Part shown: one piece after another, positions 44,540 through 56,372 of the stretch | Position numbering within the stretch: position 1 is the first letter of the stretch | How the letters are laid out: the number at the start of each line of letters is the position of its first letter | The notes under the pieces: generated by a model | Databases searched by the model: none | Seen by the model: only the letters and a program-made list of their open reading frames with translations | Told to the model about the DNA's origin: nothing | Made by a program: the position numbers and the translations under genes | Assembly (NCBI GenBank): GCA_010645155.1 | Contig: CM021320.1 | Span: 8,012,270-8,076,269, forward strand | Length of the DNA: 64,000 bases | Direction of reading: 5' to 3' | Source: Tigriopus japonicus | Taxonomy: Eukaryota > Arthropoda > Copepoda > Harpacticoida > Harpacticidae

Positions 44540-47314
44540 CCATGTGCCACTCCCTGCAATGCCAAAAGAAGATTTTTTGTCACCACCCATGTTGCATCCA
44601 AAAAGCATGTTAAGAGCTTGGAGCTGGAGGACTGGGGAGATGACGATGTAACAACAACTGGTAACCTCCATTGCCAATAGGTATTGATTAACATCAAGGT
44701 GTTGGTGGTTTGAATGACAATATAGAGCAAGCATCTTTTTCAGGCCTGAATTCATCAAGGATCTTGCCCACATGTTGGTAGCAGCCAACATCCTCCTCAA
44801 AAAAGTTGAACAGCCTGCCTTTATCTCGTTCATGGGCAAGAATGTGGAGAAGTCCTTTCCAAGCCAAACCACTTTGACCAAGTGCATTGAGGACAAATCC
44901 AAGGAGATTCTTGTCAAAATTAAGGAAAAACTCGTGGCTAAGCCTCTCTTTGTGGCCCTGGATGAGACTTGAGGCCCCCCTTGATTGGGCAATGACCGTG
45001 ATTTTAGTCGGTGCCCTTGGTAAGGATGTGCAAAAGCTATTCATGGTTGAACTGATTGATGTTGACCCGAATTACTCCACCATTCAGCAGGCTGTTATCT
45101 CGGCCCTCCACAGCCTGCTTGGCCCCCCTCTTGTGTACAGCAATGTCAAGCTGTTGCTCACTGATGGGTCCAGCTACTGCTTTAAGGTGGGCAAAGCCCT
45201 GGTGGTCATCTTCCCAGAGCTTATCCACATGTACTGCATGGCTCATGGGCTCAACAGGGTCGCAGATATGGCCAAGGTCATATACCCAAAGGTAAGTGTG
45301 ATTGACATATCCATTGGAATCCTAAAGAAAATTCTTTTCTGTTGTTCAAGGTGAATGAGTTGATTGCTGAGATGAAGAAGATTTTCTTCAAGAGTGCCCA
45401 GCGCCGTAGGGACTTCACTGCCTCATGCCAAATTCCCCTGCCTCCTCAGCCTGTTGTAACTGGCTAGGGAACTTAGGTTGGGGCAGGGTTTTACTGTGCG
45501 GAGCAATTGCTCACCATCTAGAACTTTGTCCTGGGCATGGAGGATGATTGTAGGTAAAAATGTCACAAGCAAAACGGTCACAATCAAATAGGTCACAGTA
45601 AAAAGGTCACGGGGTAAATACGTCACAGTAAAAAAAGTCACGGGGTAAAAAGTTCATAGTAAAAAGGTTACGGGGTAAATAGGTCACAGTAAAAAGGTCA
45701 CGGGGTAAAAAGGTCACAGTAAAAAGGTCACAAGGTAAATAGGTCACAGTAAAAAGGTCACACGGTAAAAAGGTCAAAAGAAAGGTCACACGAGAAAAAA
45801 AATCTTACAATCATTGCAAACGCATAATGTTGTTGGGCTGAACATCGTACTTTAACTGAGGTTGAGACGATTTATTAATCATGGTCTTTACTGGACGTTA
45901 AGGAAGCGGCAGTGTAACACTAAACAGTAACAAATAATTCACCAAATCAATTAACAAGGAGTGTCCCTTTAACAAAGGTATAGGTTATGGATAGTTTGAA
46001 ATTGTTAATCTTCAAAAGTTAACACCAAAAATCAAAGTTGGCGTGGTCGCAACTCAATTCAATAACAATTTAAAATAGAATAACAAGGACTCTGCTGAGA
46101 TTGTGCTTTAAAGATACCAAACCAAGCAATGGAATTGAGAGCACAAAGGTGAGTGACAATTGAAAATTCAGTTGATCAATCCTGGAAATTGAGACTACGA
46201 TGTAAATCCATGTTTTCCTCTAAAAATTCCTCTTGTCGCATGTTACACCTTCACTGTAAGGTTCTTGGTTTTCAAAAACAATAATTTTGTTTTGGAGCAT
46301 AATTAAGATGGACTGATAGGTACTATTATTCAAATTCATTAACAAGCATTATATCTGGACAAGTTCACTTATTTTATCAATTTTCAAAAATCCTTCACGG
46401 CCCCCAGTTTAGGAACCGGTGATATAGATGGCTACTGGGCAAATTTAAGTTGCCCCCATCCTCCCGGAGCCTGAAAGCCCTGGAATTGTTCATGTGGTCA
46501 ATAGTTGAGACTGAGGGTACCAAGCCGAGGTTACCAAATGTCAAGATCTCTTGAGAGAGGATTGCCAACGCCTGGAATCTCATCCTCAGACGCCGGAATC
46601 TGTCAAAAAAGCCTATGAATCAATCAAAGTTAGAATAGCCATTGTATGTTCTGACAAAAACAAATTTGGTCAAAGCATGAGAAGATTTAAAGAATCAAAA
46701 ATGTACTGGCAATTGTACATGGATTGTATGGCATACAGTCCATGTGCTCAACAACATTTTTTGAAAATCATTTCAATTTGAAGTCTCATTGTGCCTTTTT
46801 CGGCTTTTGAATTCCTACCTTGTGACTTTTTTACTGTGACCTATTTACTGTGATCTTTTTACCGTGACGTTTTAACCTTGTGACCTATTTACCGCGTCCT
46901 GGAGGATGACAGCCAGGCCATTGTGGAAGCAAAGGGGATTCTTCAGGATCCAGAAATCCCCACCCAGCTTGCCACGGTTAAGGGCACCTTCCCTGTCCTG
47001 GTGCAGTAAATCAAGGATTTGAAGGGCATGCTAACCCTAGTCAAGACTATGGAGATCATTGTGAATCTTCAAATGGAAATGGTGCAAGAGCCTTTTGCTC
47101 AAAAGCTCCGGGAGCAAATTGACAAAAATCCCGGATTCAAATTCATGAACAACGTCTCCCGCATCCTCAGATGTATTCCCTCTGTATATCTTGAAGGCCT
47201 AGATCCCAACCTACCAGCCTCACTCAAAAACACTCCAATCACCATTGTGGATTTCAAACGAAGCTTTAGCACTCTCAAGGGCCTCAAAGTCTTAGGCTTA
47301 CTGAGGGGCATGTA
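44540..47314 (+). pseudogene. CGGBP1-like hAT transposase, broken and interrupted
   Basis: Frames spread over this stretch follow the order of the CGGBP1-like hAT family, which carries a BED-type zinc finger. The finger-like segment is CNAKRRFFVTTHVASKKH at about 44560. Next come FPSQTTLTKCIEDKSKEI and VALDET, the region LLLTDGSSYCFKVGKAL with MYCMAHGLNRVA, then PLPPQPVVTG, and TQLATVKGTFPVLVQ near 46970. The frame ends KGLKVLGLLRGM with a stop at 47313. A clean 59-bp GT-AG intron lies at 45292-45350. It has stops (including TGG to TAG changes at 45464 and 45474), a frameshift near 44970, and a 1.35-kb insertion at 45546-46897. Removing the insertion restores LGMEDDSQAIVEAKG. Not functional. 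Confidence 0.75.
45546..46897 (+). mobile_element. GGTCAC-array element, copy 1 (10-bp target duplication)
   Basis: It starts GATTGTAGGTAAAAATGTCAC and ends GTGACCTATTTACCGCG. The left 240 bp are alternating GTAAAAAGGTCAC and GTAAATAGGTCAC words. The right end is a shorter inverted version (46825-46897). The flanks CATGGAGGAT (45536-45545) and CCTGGAGGAT (46898-46907) form a 10-bp duplication with one mismatch. The interior has no transposase. It matches copy 2 in inverted orientation, for example CCATGTACAATTGCCAG and GTTGGCGTGGTCGCAACTC. The 10-bp duplication fits Mutator-like or Foldback-type elements better than hAT or mariner (inference). Confidence 0.85.
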
Positions 47315-47639
47315 AAAGATTAAATACTTAATCAATGGAATAGTTCATTGTTAAAATGTAAGAGCAAATAAACTTTGCAAGTCCCACTGAAAACCATTAA
47401 AAAAGATCTTCCCAAAAACTGACTTTTTGTGCAATTTTAACTTCAATTTTTGCCGTTTTTGTGCATTTTTTGCGCAATTTGTGCCCTTTCTTTGTGCAAT
47501 GCAATGACATCCTTATTTATCAGCCATTGCAAGGTGTATTGTGACGTCAGCAATACCACTCTAAAATTCGTCCTGAAGTAGATTTGTTCTTGATTTTACA
47601 CACAATTTTACAAGACCTCCTCCAAGAATAATACTTTTT
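47315..47639. other. 3' flank of the hAT pseudogene
   Basis: AT-rich, with repeated TTTTGTGCA motifs at 47420-47500. No gene. Confidence 0.35.
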
Positions 47640-47898
47640 TGTTTTATAAATTCTAGAATAAGCTCGAATTAGTTTCGAATTATCTCGGATCCGAAAAATA
47701 TTTCGCAAATCCGAATCCGACATGCTTTGACGAATCCGAACGATAATCCGAGAATTCACGCCTAAAGCCGAACTAATCCTAATACAAAAATTTGCGCTAA
47801 AATCGGAACAAATCGGAATCCGAATTTTCGAGCTAAAATTGACAATCTGAACAAATGCGAGTCTGATCGAATTCGGATCCGATGCACAACTCTATTCC
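47640..47898. repeat. AATCCGAA-rich repeat with a hAT-like end
   Basis: Words such as AATCCGAA and CGGATCCGA recur, and the segment ends GATGCACAACTCTA, whose complement TAGAGTTGTGCATC is a typical hAT MITE terminus. The opposite end was not identified, so it may be truncated. Confidence 0.45.
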
Positions 47899-48814
47899 TA
47901 AGGCAGTTTCACGGTTGTCATAGTTGATGGGATTCAATCTGGCTTATATCTGTTCAATCTTTCAGGACTGCCATCAACGCCATCGGCCCAGTGCAAAAAT
48001 TGTGCAAAAAAACTTTACTTGATCTTGATGGCACCACTGGTGTGCAAAAACAGGGTCACTTTTTGGACATTCTCTATGAATGATAATGAAGTGTTTCGAA
48101 CCAGGAGTGCTGCCAGTTTTAACTCGGAAGTTCATCGCTGTTCAAAACGGCAGGTTGTATGAAACTAGTTCGATTTCGAGTTTCATAAATAGTTTTGAAA
48201 ATGGATTTCGAGTTGGCAGTGCTGCCATATTTTATGGCAGATAAGGTCTATTGCCTGTTGAAAAGATTAGTTGTGGTCAGATTTTTGACCCTAAAACCCA
48301 AAATGGCAAAACTCTGCCAAAAATCCAACTCGAAACACATTAGTAATGAATGAATGCATTTTTCACACAAATGACATTGAAAATCAAATTGAACTTCATC
48401 ACTAGTTGTCATGTACCTGAAATATTAACTATATATTGAGCCTTGGGTCAAATTTGAGTTTGCAAAAATCATACTGTGTCCTTCGAGACTTGTGTTCGAG
48501 GATAACCATGGCAGGAATTACTAGTGATGTCATCATTTTTGGCGGCGCGGGTAAATAGGTCACGGTAAATATCTCACAGTAAAAAGGTCGCCGTAAAACG
48601 GTCACGGAAAAAGGCCACAAGGTAAAAACGTCACGGTAAAAAGGTTACAATAAATAAGTCACCTTAAAAAATTAACAAGGGAAAGAATTCAAAAACCTGA
48701 AAAAGGCACCATGAAATTTCAAATTGAAATGATTTTCAAAAAATGTTGTTGAGAACATGGACTATATGCCATACAATCCATGTACAGTTGCCAGAACAGT
48801 TTTAATTCGCTTGT

Positions 48815-49582
48815 ATGAGTACTCTGATCTGTGATATATATACCCCTGTACTAGTCAGAAATATTCAGTCTACTACCAACTCGACTCTCATTCACATGGC
48901 GGACCTCGCGTCCGCCATACTGGTGACCCCGACGTAGCCGGCTCTCTTGAGTCGGCCTGTGTTTCGGCATTCGATGCCGCATCATCGGCCTTCGTCGCCG
49001 CTCATTGGCCCTCGTCGCCGCTCATCGGCCTTTGTCGCCCCTCATTGGCCTTCATTGCCGCTCATTGGCCTTCGTTCCCGTCAGCCGGACATTTTTGGGT
49101 GGTTGTTCCGGACATTTTTGGGCGGTTGTTCCGGACATTTTTGGGCGGTTGTTCCGGACATTTTTGGGCGCTTGTTCCGGATATTTTTGGGCGGTTGTTC
49201 CGGACATTTTTGGGCGGTGTTTACCGGACATTATGGGCGGTTGTTCCGGACATTTTTGGGCGGTGTTTACCCGAGATTATGGGCGGTTGTTCCGGACATT
49301 TTTGGGTGGTGTTTACCGGCCATTTTTGGGCGGTTGTTCCGGACTTCATATTTCCCGGCCCGTTCCCGTGTCTCTGGCCCGTTCCCCTGTCTCCGGCCCG
49401 TTCCCGTGTCTCCGGCCCGGATTTTTTCCCGCGGTGGGGAAGTGGTGTGGCGAGCGTATGCTCGCCGCTCATACGAGTACTCCGATCTGTGATATAGTGT
49501 ATATACCCCTGTACTAGTCAGAAATATAGCAGTCCACTACCATCTCGACTCTCATTTACATGGCGGACCTCGCGTCCGCCAT
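48815..49582 (+). mobile_element. TRIM-like miniature LTR retrotransposon
   Basis: Two near-identical blocks of at least 110 bp are present. The left block (48815-48922) reads GAGTACTCTGATCTGTGATA, TACCCCTGTACTAGTCAGAA, ending CGGACCTCGCGTCCGCC. The right block lies at 49475-49582. The left is followed by TGGTGACCCCGACGT, which complements the 3' end expected of tRNA-Trp and so fits a primer-binding site. The right is preceded by a purine run, GGTGGGGAAGTGG, then TGTGGCGAGCG, a likely LTR start (about 49447). The interior (about 500 bp) has no gag or pol, only a minisatellite. The left LTR seems truncated at its 5' end. Confidence 0.65.
49090..49345 (+). repeat. 23-bp minisatellite inside the TRIM-like element
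   Basis: About eleven units of GTTCCGGACATTTTTGGGCG with length variants (TGTTTACCGGACATT, ATTATGGGCG). It is open in all three plus frames, so it creates three overlapping false ORFs. Confidence 0.9.
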
Positions 49583-49593
49583 GTAAATGAGAG
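49549..49593. repeat. Perfect 19-bp-arm hairpin at the right LTR end
   Basis: CTCTCATTTACATGGCGGA and its complement TCCGCCATGTAAATGAGAG flank a 7-bp loop. The palindrome crosses the LTR end into the flank, so the flank may itself be a fold-back copy of the terminus. Confidence 0.75.
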
Positions 49594-50759
49594 TTGTCCA
49601 AAAATGAGACTTGTCCAAAAATAATGCTTGTAAATGATTTTGAATATTAATACCTATCAGGTCTGGTTTGCTATCTTTAAAGCAGAGTCTCAACAGAGTC
49701 CTTGTTATTCTATTTTGAATTGTTGTTGAATTGAGTTGCGACCACGCCAACTTCGATTTTTTGGTGTTTAGTGTCATTCTGACATTTCCTTAACATCCAG
49801 TAAAGCCCATGATTCATACATCATCTCAACCTCAGTTAAAGTACAATGTTCAGGCCAACAACATTATGTGTTTGCAATAATTGCAAGGCCTCTTTCTTGT
49901 GTGACCTTTTTACCGTGTGATCTTTTTACCTTGTGACCTTTTTGCCGTGACCTTTTTATTGTGTGACCTTCCTTTTACTGTGACCTATTAACCTTGTGAC
50001 CTTTTTACTGTGACCTATTTACCTTGTGACCTTTTTAGTGTGACCTATTTACCCCGTGACCTTCTTACTGTGACCTATTTACCCTGTGACCTTTTTTGTG
50101 ACCTTTTTAACCCTTGACCTTTTTACTGTGACCTATTTGCCACGTGACATTTTACTGTGACGTATTTACCTCGTGACCTTTTTACTGTGACCTAATTACC
50201 TGTGAACGTTTTGTTTGTGACCTTTTTACCTACAATCTTTTTGGCGGGGAAAAAAGTTCGGAAGACATGTATTTCTGAAGAGCGTGAAAGGTAGCTAAAA
50301 CGAAGATTTAGGCCTGGTAATTGCAACAATTCCTTTCTCATCTGCACAACTTGAAGTTAGTACAGCAATTCTTGCCTTTTTCTTTTTTTTTGCAAAAAAT
50401 ATATTTTGTTACTTTTATCTAAAATCACGCTACGTAAATTGAGAAGGTGCTTCCGAACTTATGAATCAGGAACGTCCGATGGTGCAAGTCCGTAACAAGA
50501 TGGCCAAAAGAGATCGGTTCTTGCGACAACTGAACCTAAAAAACAAATAATTCTAAATCCAAGGCTTCCAAATCTTCATTTGTTTTTAAATTACTTTGCA
50601 ATACTTCTCATTACATTCTCATGCATTAACCATGCCACTTCTGACACTCATTAAATCCAACACTTTTTGAGAATCTGACTCTTGAAAACTGAGACATTTT
50701 TTTATCAAGACTAGACTGTTAACGGCAGCAGGTATGTAAATGATACGGTAATCGCTCCC

Positions 50760-53700
50760 ATTGAAAAATGACCGGAAAAATAGATTTCTCCGATATTTTA
50801 AACAAGACAGTTGTAACGAAATTACTTAATAGGGCTTCGAGATTAACTCCCAACACATGCGAGGGTCCACCTAGCGTTTCTTGGCCTAAGTTGTTCGGGC
50901 GGAACCGGTCATTTGGCCAGGGTGAAAGGAGAATCTTCCTGACAGAATATTTTTGAAGCCGATCGCAATGTTGTTCAAGTTAAGACACATAAACGTTCAA
51001 ATGATTAAATTGAGGCATTTCTTTATTTTGAAGAATTCTTTCACATTCTATTCTTTGATTCTAACTTCATTTTAATATTTGTCCTTGCTCTACTGCCAAC
51101 ATAGCCTTACATCTGCTTTGACAGATGAGGCCACTCATCTACCGGCCGACAGACATTACATTTCTTTTTCACCTGACCAATGCAACAGACACTCAGTGAT
51201 TAAGAGGACGAGCATGTACGGAACTTTGTGTCAGCTTTTCAAGTGAGAGGAGGCAGTAAGAAATGTGATAGCTGATGCCACGGATCATGCTGAGGCTATC
51301 AGGCAAGACCTGATGTTCGATCAAGCTGGCCGATTTCCTTGGGAGGCCGCTTAGGCCAATGTTTTGATAAAACGTGCAAACACCGTCCGACCCGGCCCGC
51401 CACCAAGGGTTCTCAACTGACTAATTCCACAGGCCGGACAAGCCAATCAGCTTCAGGCGCTTTCCCAAGGTTTCCGTCCGTTTTGAAAGAGACGTTCATT
51501 TCCCTTCTTAACAAGTGTGACCAGCAAACAGTGTCCACACCAAACCAACTTTTGTGGCTCGATCTTGGAATGAAACAGGCATGTAATGAATGCATTTTCA
51601 TCAAAAAGTCGAAAAAAGCTTAAATAGTTTTGATTCTTTGTTGTAGAATCTAATGTAATGTATCTTATCTTTAGTGTAAATAACATAGCGGAAAACGAAA
51701 ATTAAAAACAATCACACAGAACCTCTCTTCATTTAGAAATATTAACCACACAAGTGATTCAGGTTATTGTAATATTTTCAAAAGTGTTAATAGAAGAAAA
51801 ATTGTCACTAAAATGTTGTAATAACATAATGATGCATTGTTTTTCAATATAGTTTAAAAGCACAAGTCTTCAGAACAAAAACAGGGGCTAAACACTTTTG
51901 TAATGACCTAAGAAAGGCTAAATAGGGCTAATCAAAATTTAAAATAACTGAATAATAATTTTGGAAAGCTTAAAGCCCCTCCCGAGAAAAAATTAGCCTA
52001 TTTGGTTTCTCAGAGCTAAGCTTCGTCACCATGTCGCTTTTGCGTTGGTGTGGGCACCGTGGGCACGTCTTGTGGACGGTGCGGGCATTTTCCCTCCAGC
52101 CGAACCGCTGCTCTTTTGCATGAAAGGAAAAAGAGAATGTCTACGGTGGACTGCACCGTCTGCACCCAAGGTAGACAGTAAAGACTTGGAAATGCTTAAA
52201 CCTCGGTTTTTGAAGGAATTTAGAGCATTTCTTTTGAAGAGAGATGACTTCTACAGAAAGAAGTGAAAGTGCTGATGCTGTCAAAAATGCTGTAATTGTA
52301 ACGGCTCAAAAACCCTAAAAGCACTCGTTACTCGTTCCTTTTTCCCACTGCACTAATTTCAATTATTTCCATACGGTGGACTTATACGAGCAACTTTTTT
52401 AATAAACTTAGAACGAAGTCACAGCAAAAAAGTCCTTTGGCATGCCGTCAAACCTCTCTGGACTTGTTTTTCAAGAGTATGTACGTACATCTGATATCTA
52501 CAAGTGATTTTGTCTTTTACTTCGCCAAATATCTAGTTGCTCTCATCAGTCCATCTCTTATCTTTGACATTCTATCTTTCAAATTTTCAAACCAAATTGC
52601 ACAAAGTTTCGCAACTTTCTTACCAGATTCCACTTGTTAATTGATCTCTCAATCACTTAAGTTCACTTACCTTATGCCATACCTTAAGAAAAAATGGCCT
52701 TTTTAAGGGTTTGGAGAGCAATGGCAAAGAAAATAAGTATTAGTGGATCCAAAGGGTTAGCCTGTTAGCTATTGGAACCACAAGGTTTTCAAGACTTTAA
52801 AACCAGTATCAAATAAGTGTTGAATGACAATGTCTAAAAAACTTCTTTATGACCATGAAATTTTTTGAACTGATGTGTTTTAGAAAATTAAAAAAAACAT
52901 GAAAACATAAAAACTGAACATCAAAAGCCGATATGAAGCAGAATTTTTTATTGCCTCCTTAATAATTTGAAAAAGATATTATGATTGACATGTTTTAAAT
53001 CACACATTTAATTAATAAAGATAAGTGCCTATTAAAAGAAAGTTATTTGTACTTTTTAATGCTATTCCTTTTTCCAAAAGGAAGTCTGGAGAAATGCGTT
53101 CCTCATTTTGGAGGAAGGAACGGGAAATGTAATCCGTTCCTTTCTGCGAGGAACGGCTAAATAAAGCCATAAATATGATTATTGTTATTTACCTTTCAAT
53201 GGATAATTAGGGGGACTTTCAGTCTCTATTAATAAATTGGGTTTTGGAAGGTATGTTTGTTTTAGGGTTTTTAAGAGAGCTGATTTAGATTTTGGGCTGA
53301 TTTCAGTTGTGAACCATCATAAAATAAATTTAGCTGCCCATTTGTAGAAATATACTCTCAAAGTCAGACAGATGGGCTTAGCTAAGGCTTTAGGCTTACC
53401 TCCTATCCATTATTTGAATCTAGTAAGGACCAAACCTTGATTTTTCGTATTTTTATTGATCTACTATTGCAGACACTTGAGCATCCCTACACTTTCAATA
53501 CCAGTTAAAAGGACGTTTGTAGGGTCAATTTGTCTCTCGATTCCACCCGTGCTTGTTAGAACTGTAACAAATTTCAAGGCTTTGTTTGTGGCAAACGGAC
53601 CTAAGTCTCATGCTGAAATTCACCCAACGGCATCCTTAAGTGCCCGTCTTATCAATCTTACCAAAACAAAAAATTACCTGAATAGAATTCAATGTGTTAC

Positions 53701-54057
53701 AAATCCACAGCTGATCACCTGATCAGCTGAGGAGGAGCTTCCATGTCTTACGTTTTCCTTGGCTAATGCCTGGCTAATGCCATAAGTGTTCTTTCTTGAA
53801 CTTTATATCCTGAACGCTATCAAAAATAAAATAATGTTCTTTCATATTACATACAGCATTACTTACCTTATTTGAAAAATCCATTTATCAATTCGAAAAT
53901 AGAGGCGGCCACCCGCTTTCAGTACCGTGTTTGAAGGCACATGTTATCATGTAGAAGCAAATCTTTAATAATAAAATCTAGCTAAAACTGTTTTTTTTCG
54001 AATTGTGAACGAAAAAAGAAGGCCAAATACACATAACGGTGAAAAAGTGCAGATAAA
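50760..54057. other. Intergenic DNA without supported genes
   Basis: Several short frames (for example 51339-51623, 52045-52266, 53456-53722) have no recognisable domain or convincing splice context. No terminal-repeat pairs were recognised. Confidence 0.35.
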
Positions 54058-54212
54058 CAAGATTGTTCATCTGCACTTTTCTGCACAACAAGATTGTTCA
54101 TCTGCACTTTTCTGCACAATAAGATTGTTCATCTGCACTTTTCTGCACAACAAGATTGTTCATCTGCACTTTTCTGCACAACAAGATTGTTCATCTGCAC
54201 TTTTCTGCACAA
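54058..54212 (+). repeat. Five-copy 31-bp tandem repeat
   Basis: The unit AAGATTGTTCATCTGCACTTTTCTGCACAAC occurs five times almost identically and contains the short inverted pair GTGCAG/CTGCAC. Confidence 0.95.
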
Positions 54213-55824
54213 TGTTTTCAAGTGTTTTCCATTAGATGCACCAACACTTGAAGGCACAATGCAAAAGCAATTGCCATACGCGGTTAACTTGAATTTCAGG
54301 GCTTCTTTTTGCTTAAGTCTCTCAGTGTTCCCTTTGGTAATCAACTCCGAAGAAAAGTTTCAGAACACATGTTTTTGACTATTCTTACCTAAAGAATTAT
54401 TTCATTATCAAGAGTAATTACTAGGTTACTAACACATTGGGCTTTGCTTCAAAAACGTAAGTTTCCAACCTTAGATAAGGGGGTCCTTTGATTTGAAAGT
54501 TTCTCGAGATAGAAAAATGATATAGGTGGTAAACGAAAGTACAATCAGGAAAAAAGGAACTTGTTTCAGTCTTGCGCCCATTCGTATGTTCAGGCCAGGA
54601 CAACGGTGTTGAATACAGTCCTCATTGGTTGGGGCATCCAGTTCAAAGAAGTCACTTGGCGAAGACACCTAAAGAAACTTTCATTACACCTTGCACGATC
54701 AAAATGCTCAAGAAACGCTTCTTTGTGCAAACAATAACTTATTGTTTTGTAACCTTATTAGTGTACTCAGACAGGAACCCCTGAAAGGGGTGGACACGAA
54801 CTCCGATTTTTGAAAAAATGGTATGAGGCCGAGGCTATATTTTGACACGACGTCATTTATTCCTTATAAATGTCTAAAACTGTTGAACATGTGTCTTGAA
54901 AGAATTCACGCAAACTTTTTGTGATAATATTTGTGGACTGGATGTTCTTCACCTTTATTTTAGAAGTCCCAGCACTCTTTTTACTCGTCTCATGAACTTT
55001 TGACATTCAACTCTCCAAAGGATTTTAGTCCTCATAAGAATGAGGAAAATACGTAGATGGAATCTTGCTTCACCCATTAGTCCAACTTCAGTAAAATAAT
55101 GCTTAACAGAAGTATCTGTGGTGGTATCTGGAGTGTTACTCATCTTCCATCCTCTTCAACACCTCCACAACGCAGGAACCATTTCCATAAGAAAATGAAA
55201 GAACAAGAATGATCTCATTTTGAAACAAGATGGAGTCCAAGTCAGAGATGTTGTTGGCTTTAACCATTGAAGGGCACTTTTGACGGTTCTGGATCAGATC
55301 AGCCATCTGATCCGGATTGGAACAGGAACAAAGGCAATCACAACGTCCTTGAGACAAAATGAGTGAAAAACATGAGGATTAAAGCCTTGATTGTGGATTT
55401 GATTGAAAATGTTTCAAGTCTTGGGGCTCAAGAAGGTCGAGACCACGCAGGACTGGGGCTAAGGGTCCTTCAGGACCAAAGGATCATGTCTTATCATTGC
55501 AGGGATAGGCTCTACAGGCTTGATAAGGTTTGATTGATCTTCTTAGATCCCCTTGTCCAGGAATTAACAATCAGATTGAATGAAAAAATCCACACAATTC
55601 AATCTTGATGGGAGCATTTCATTCTAAAGACTTTGGGAGGGTCCATGGAATCCGGGTTAGACTGTCAGATCACCAATTTGGGCTGACTGACTCCAAAGGC
55701 AGATCAAAATATTGAGCCCATCCATTGCTAGTAGGTCCACCTGATAGGTTTCAAAGTTATCTTAATTTGTTCTTCATTTGATCGAATTCTTGACACTGAG
55801 GACTTCTTCTTTCTTTGTTCTATA
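54213..55824. other. Intergenic DNA without supported genes
   Basis: Only overlapping short frames. Nothing recognised. Confidence 0.35.
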
Positions 55825-56372
55825 TTGACCTTAATCCGAACGCAAATTCCTCTTGAAAAGGGATTAAGAACCAACTTTCCCCACATACTCTCACCCGGAT
55901 CAAAACGGGGAGTTTTATCGCACTCGTCCATCACACAACTTGAACAACTTAAGAGTATCTTACCTGTCCTTATTATCCTGAACTAAAAGACACAACCATA
56001 CAATAAAGGAAATTCGAAAAAGGACCATCATTTATAGAACATGTTATGCCAAGGTGACAATCTCACAACCTATAACAACCTTGATTTCATACAAAGTTTG
56101 GCATGTGTTAATTCAGTTCAGGATAATACCTGAAATATTGATGGATGGGTTCAATTTTAAGTTCAAAGATACTAATAAGACGTTCAAGTCGGATGATATA
56201 TGAGCTCGGAAAAAAACGATATTTTGTTGTTGATAATTCAAGTAATCGTAAGATATTCTTAGTTGTTCAAGTTGTGCAATGGATGAGCGTAAAGAAACTC
56301 CCCGTATTGGTCCGTGGGAAAGTTGGTTCTTAATCCTTTTGCAAGAAGAATTTGGGCTTGGAGTCCGGTGCA
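55825..56372. mobile_element. Palindromic MITE with about 140-bp arms
   Basis: The left arm 55825-55965 and right arm 56238-56372 are inverted copies (TTGACCTTAATCCGAACGC, GGATTAAGAACCAACTTTCC, AACTTGAACAACTTAAGAG). Partial relatives at about 18790-18960 and 36950-37100 show it is a dispersed family. Confidence 0.65.

Larger units (their letters stand above)
48546..50237 (-). mobile_element. GGTCAC-array element, copy 2, with perfect 10-bp duplication
   Basis: In minus orientation it starts GATTGTAGGTAAAAAGGTCA and ends TATTTACCCGCG, like copy 1. The flanks are identical: TTTTTGGCGG at 48536-48545 and 50238-50247. The long array arm is 49900-50237 and the short one 48546-48680. Interior blocks match copy 1, but a TRIM-like LTR element of about 770 bp is inserted at about 48815-49582. 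Confidence 0.85.
48510..50759. mobile_element. Element A, copy 2, occupied by the GGTCAC element
   Basis: Inverted relative of 22612-23355, flanked by AT on both sides. The left end is GGCAGGAATTACTAGTGATG and the right end GATACGGTAATCGCTCCC. After CATCATTTTTGGCGG (48531-48545) the sequence jumps into the GGTCAC element, then resumes at TTTTTGGCGG (50238). Beyond it AGATCGGTTCTTGCG and GATACGGTAATC correspond to copy 1. No coding capacity. Confidence 0.7.

Noticed and set aside
48947..49517. Three overlapping plus-strand ORFs of 150-181 codons
   Set aside because: All come from the 23-bp minisatellite, which stays open in each frame. No conserved domain, and it lies inside a TRIM-like element.
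54005..54378. Repetitive Cys/His-rich ORFs
   Set aside because: Generated by the five-copy 31-bp repeat. The frame has no start context or homology.
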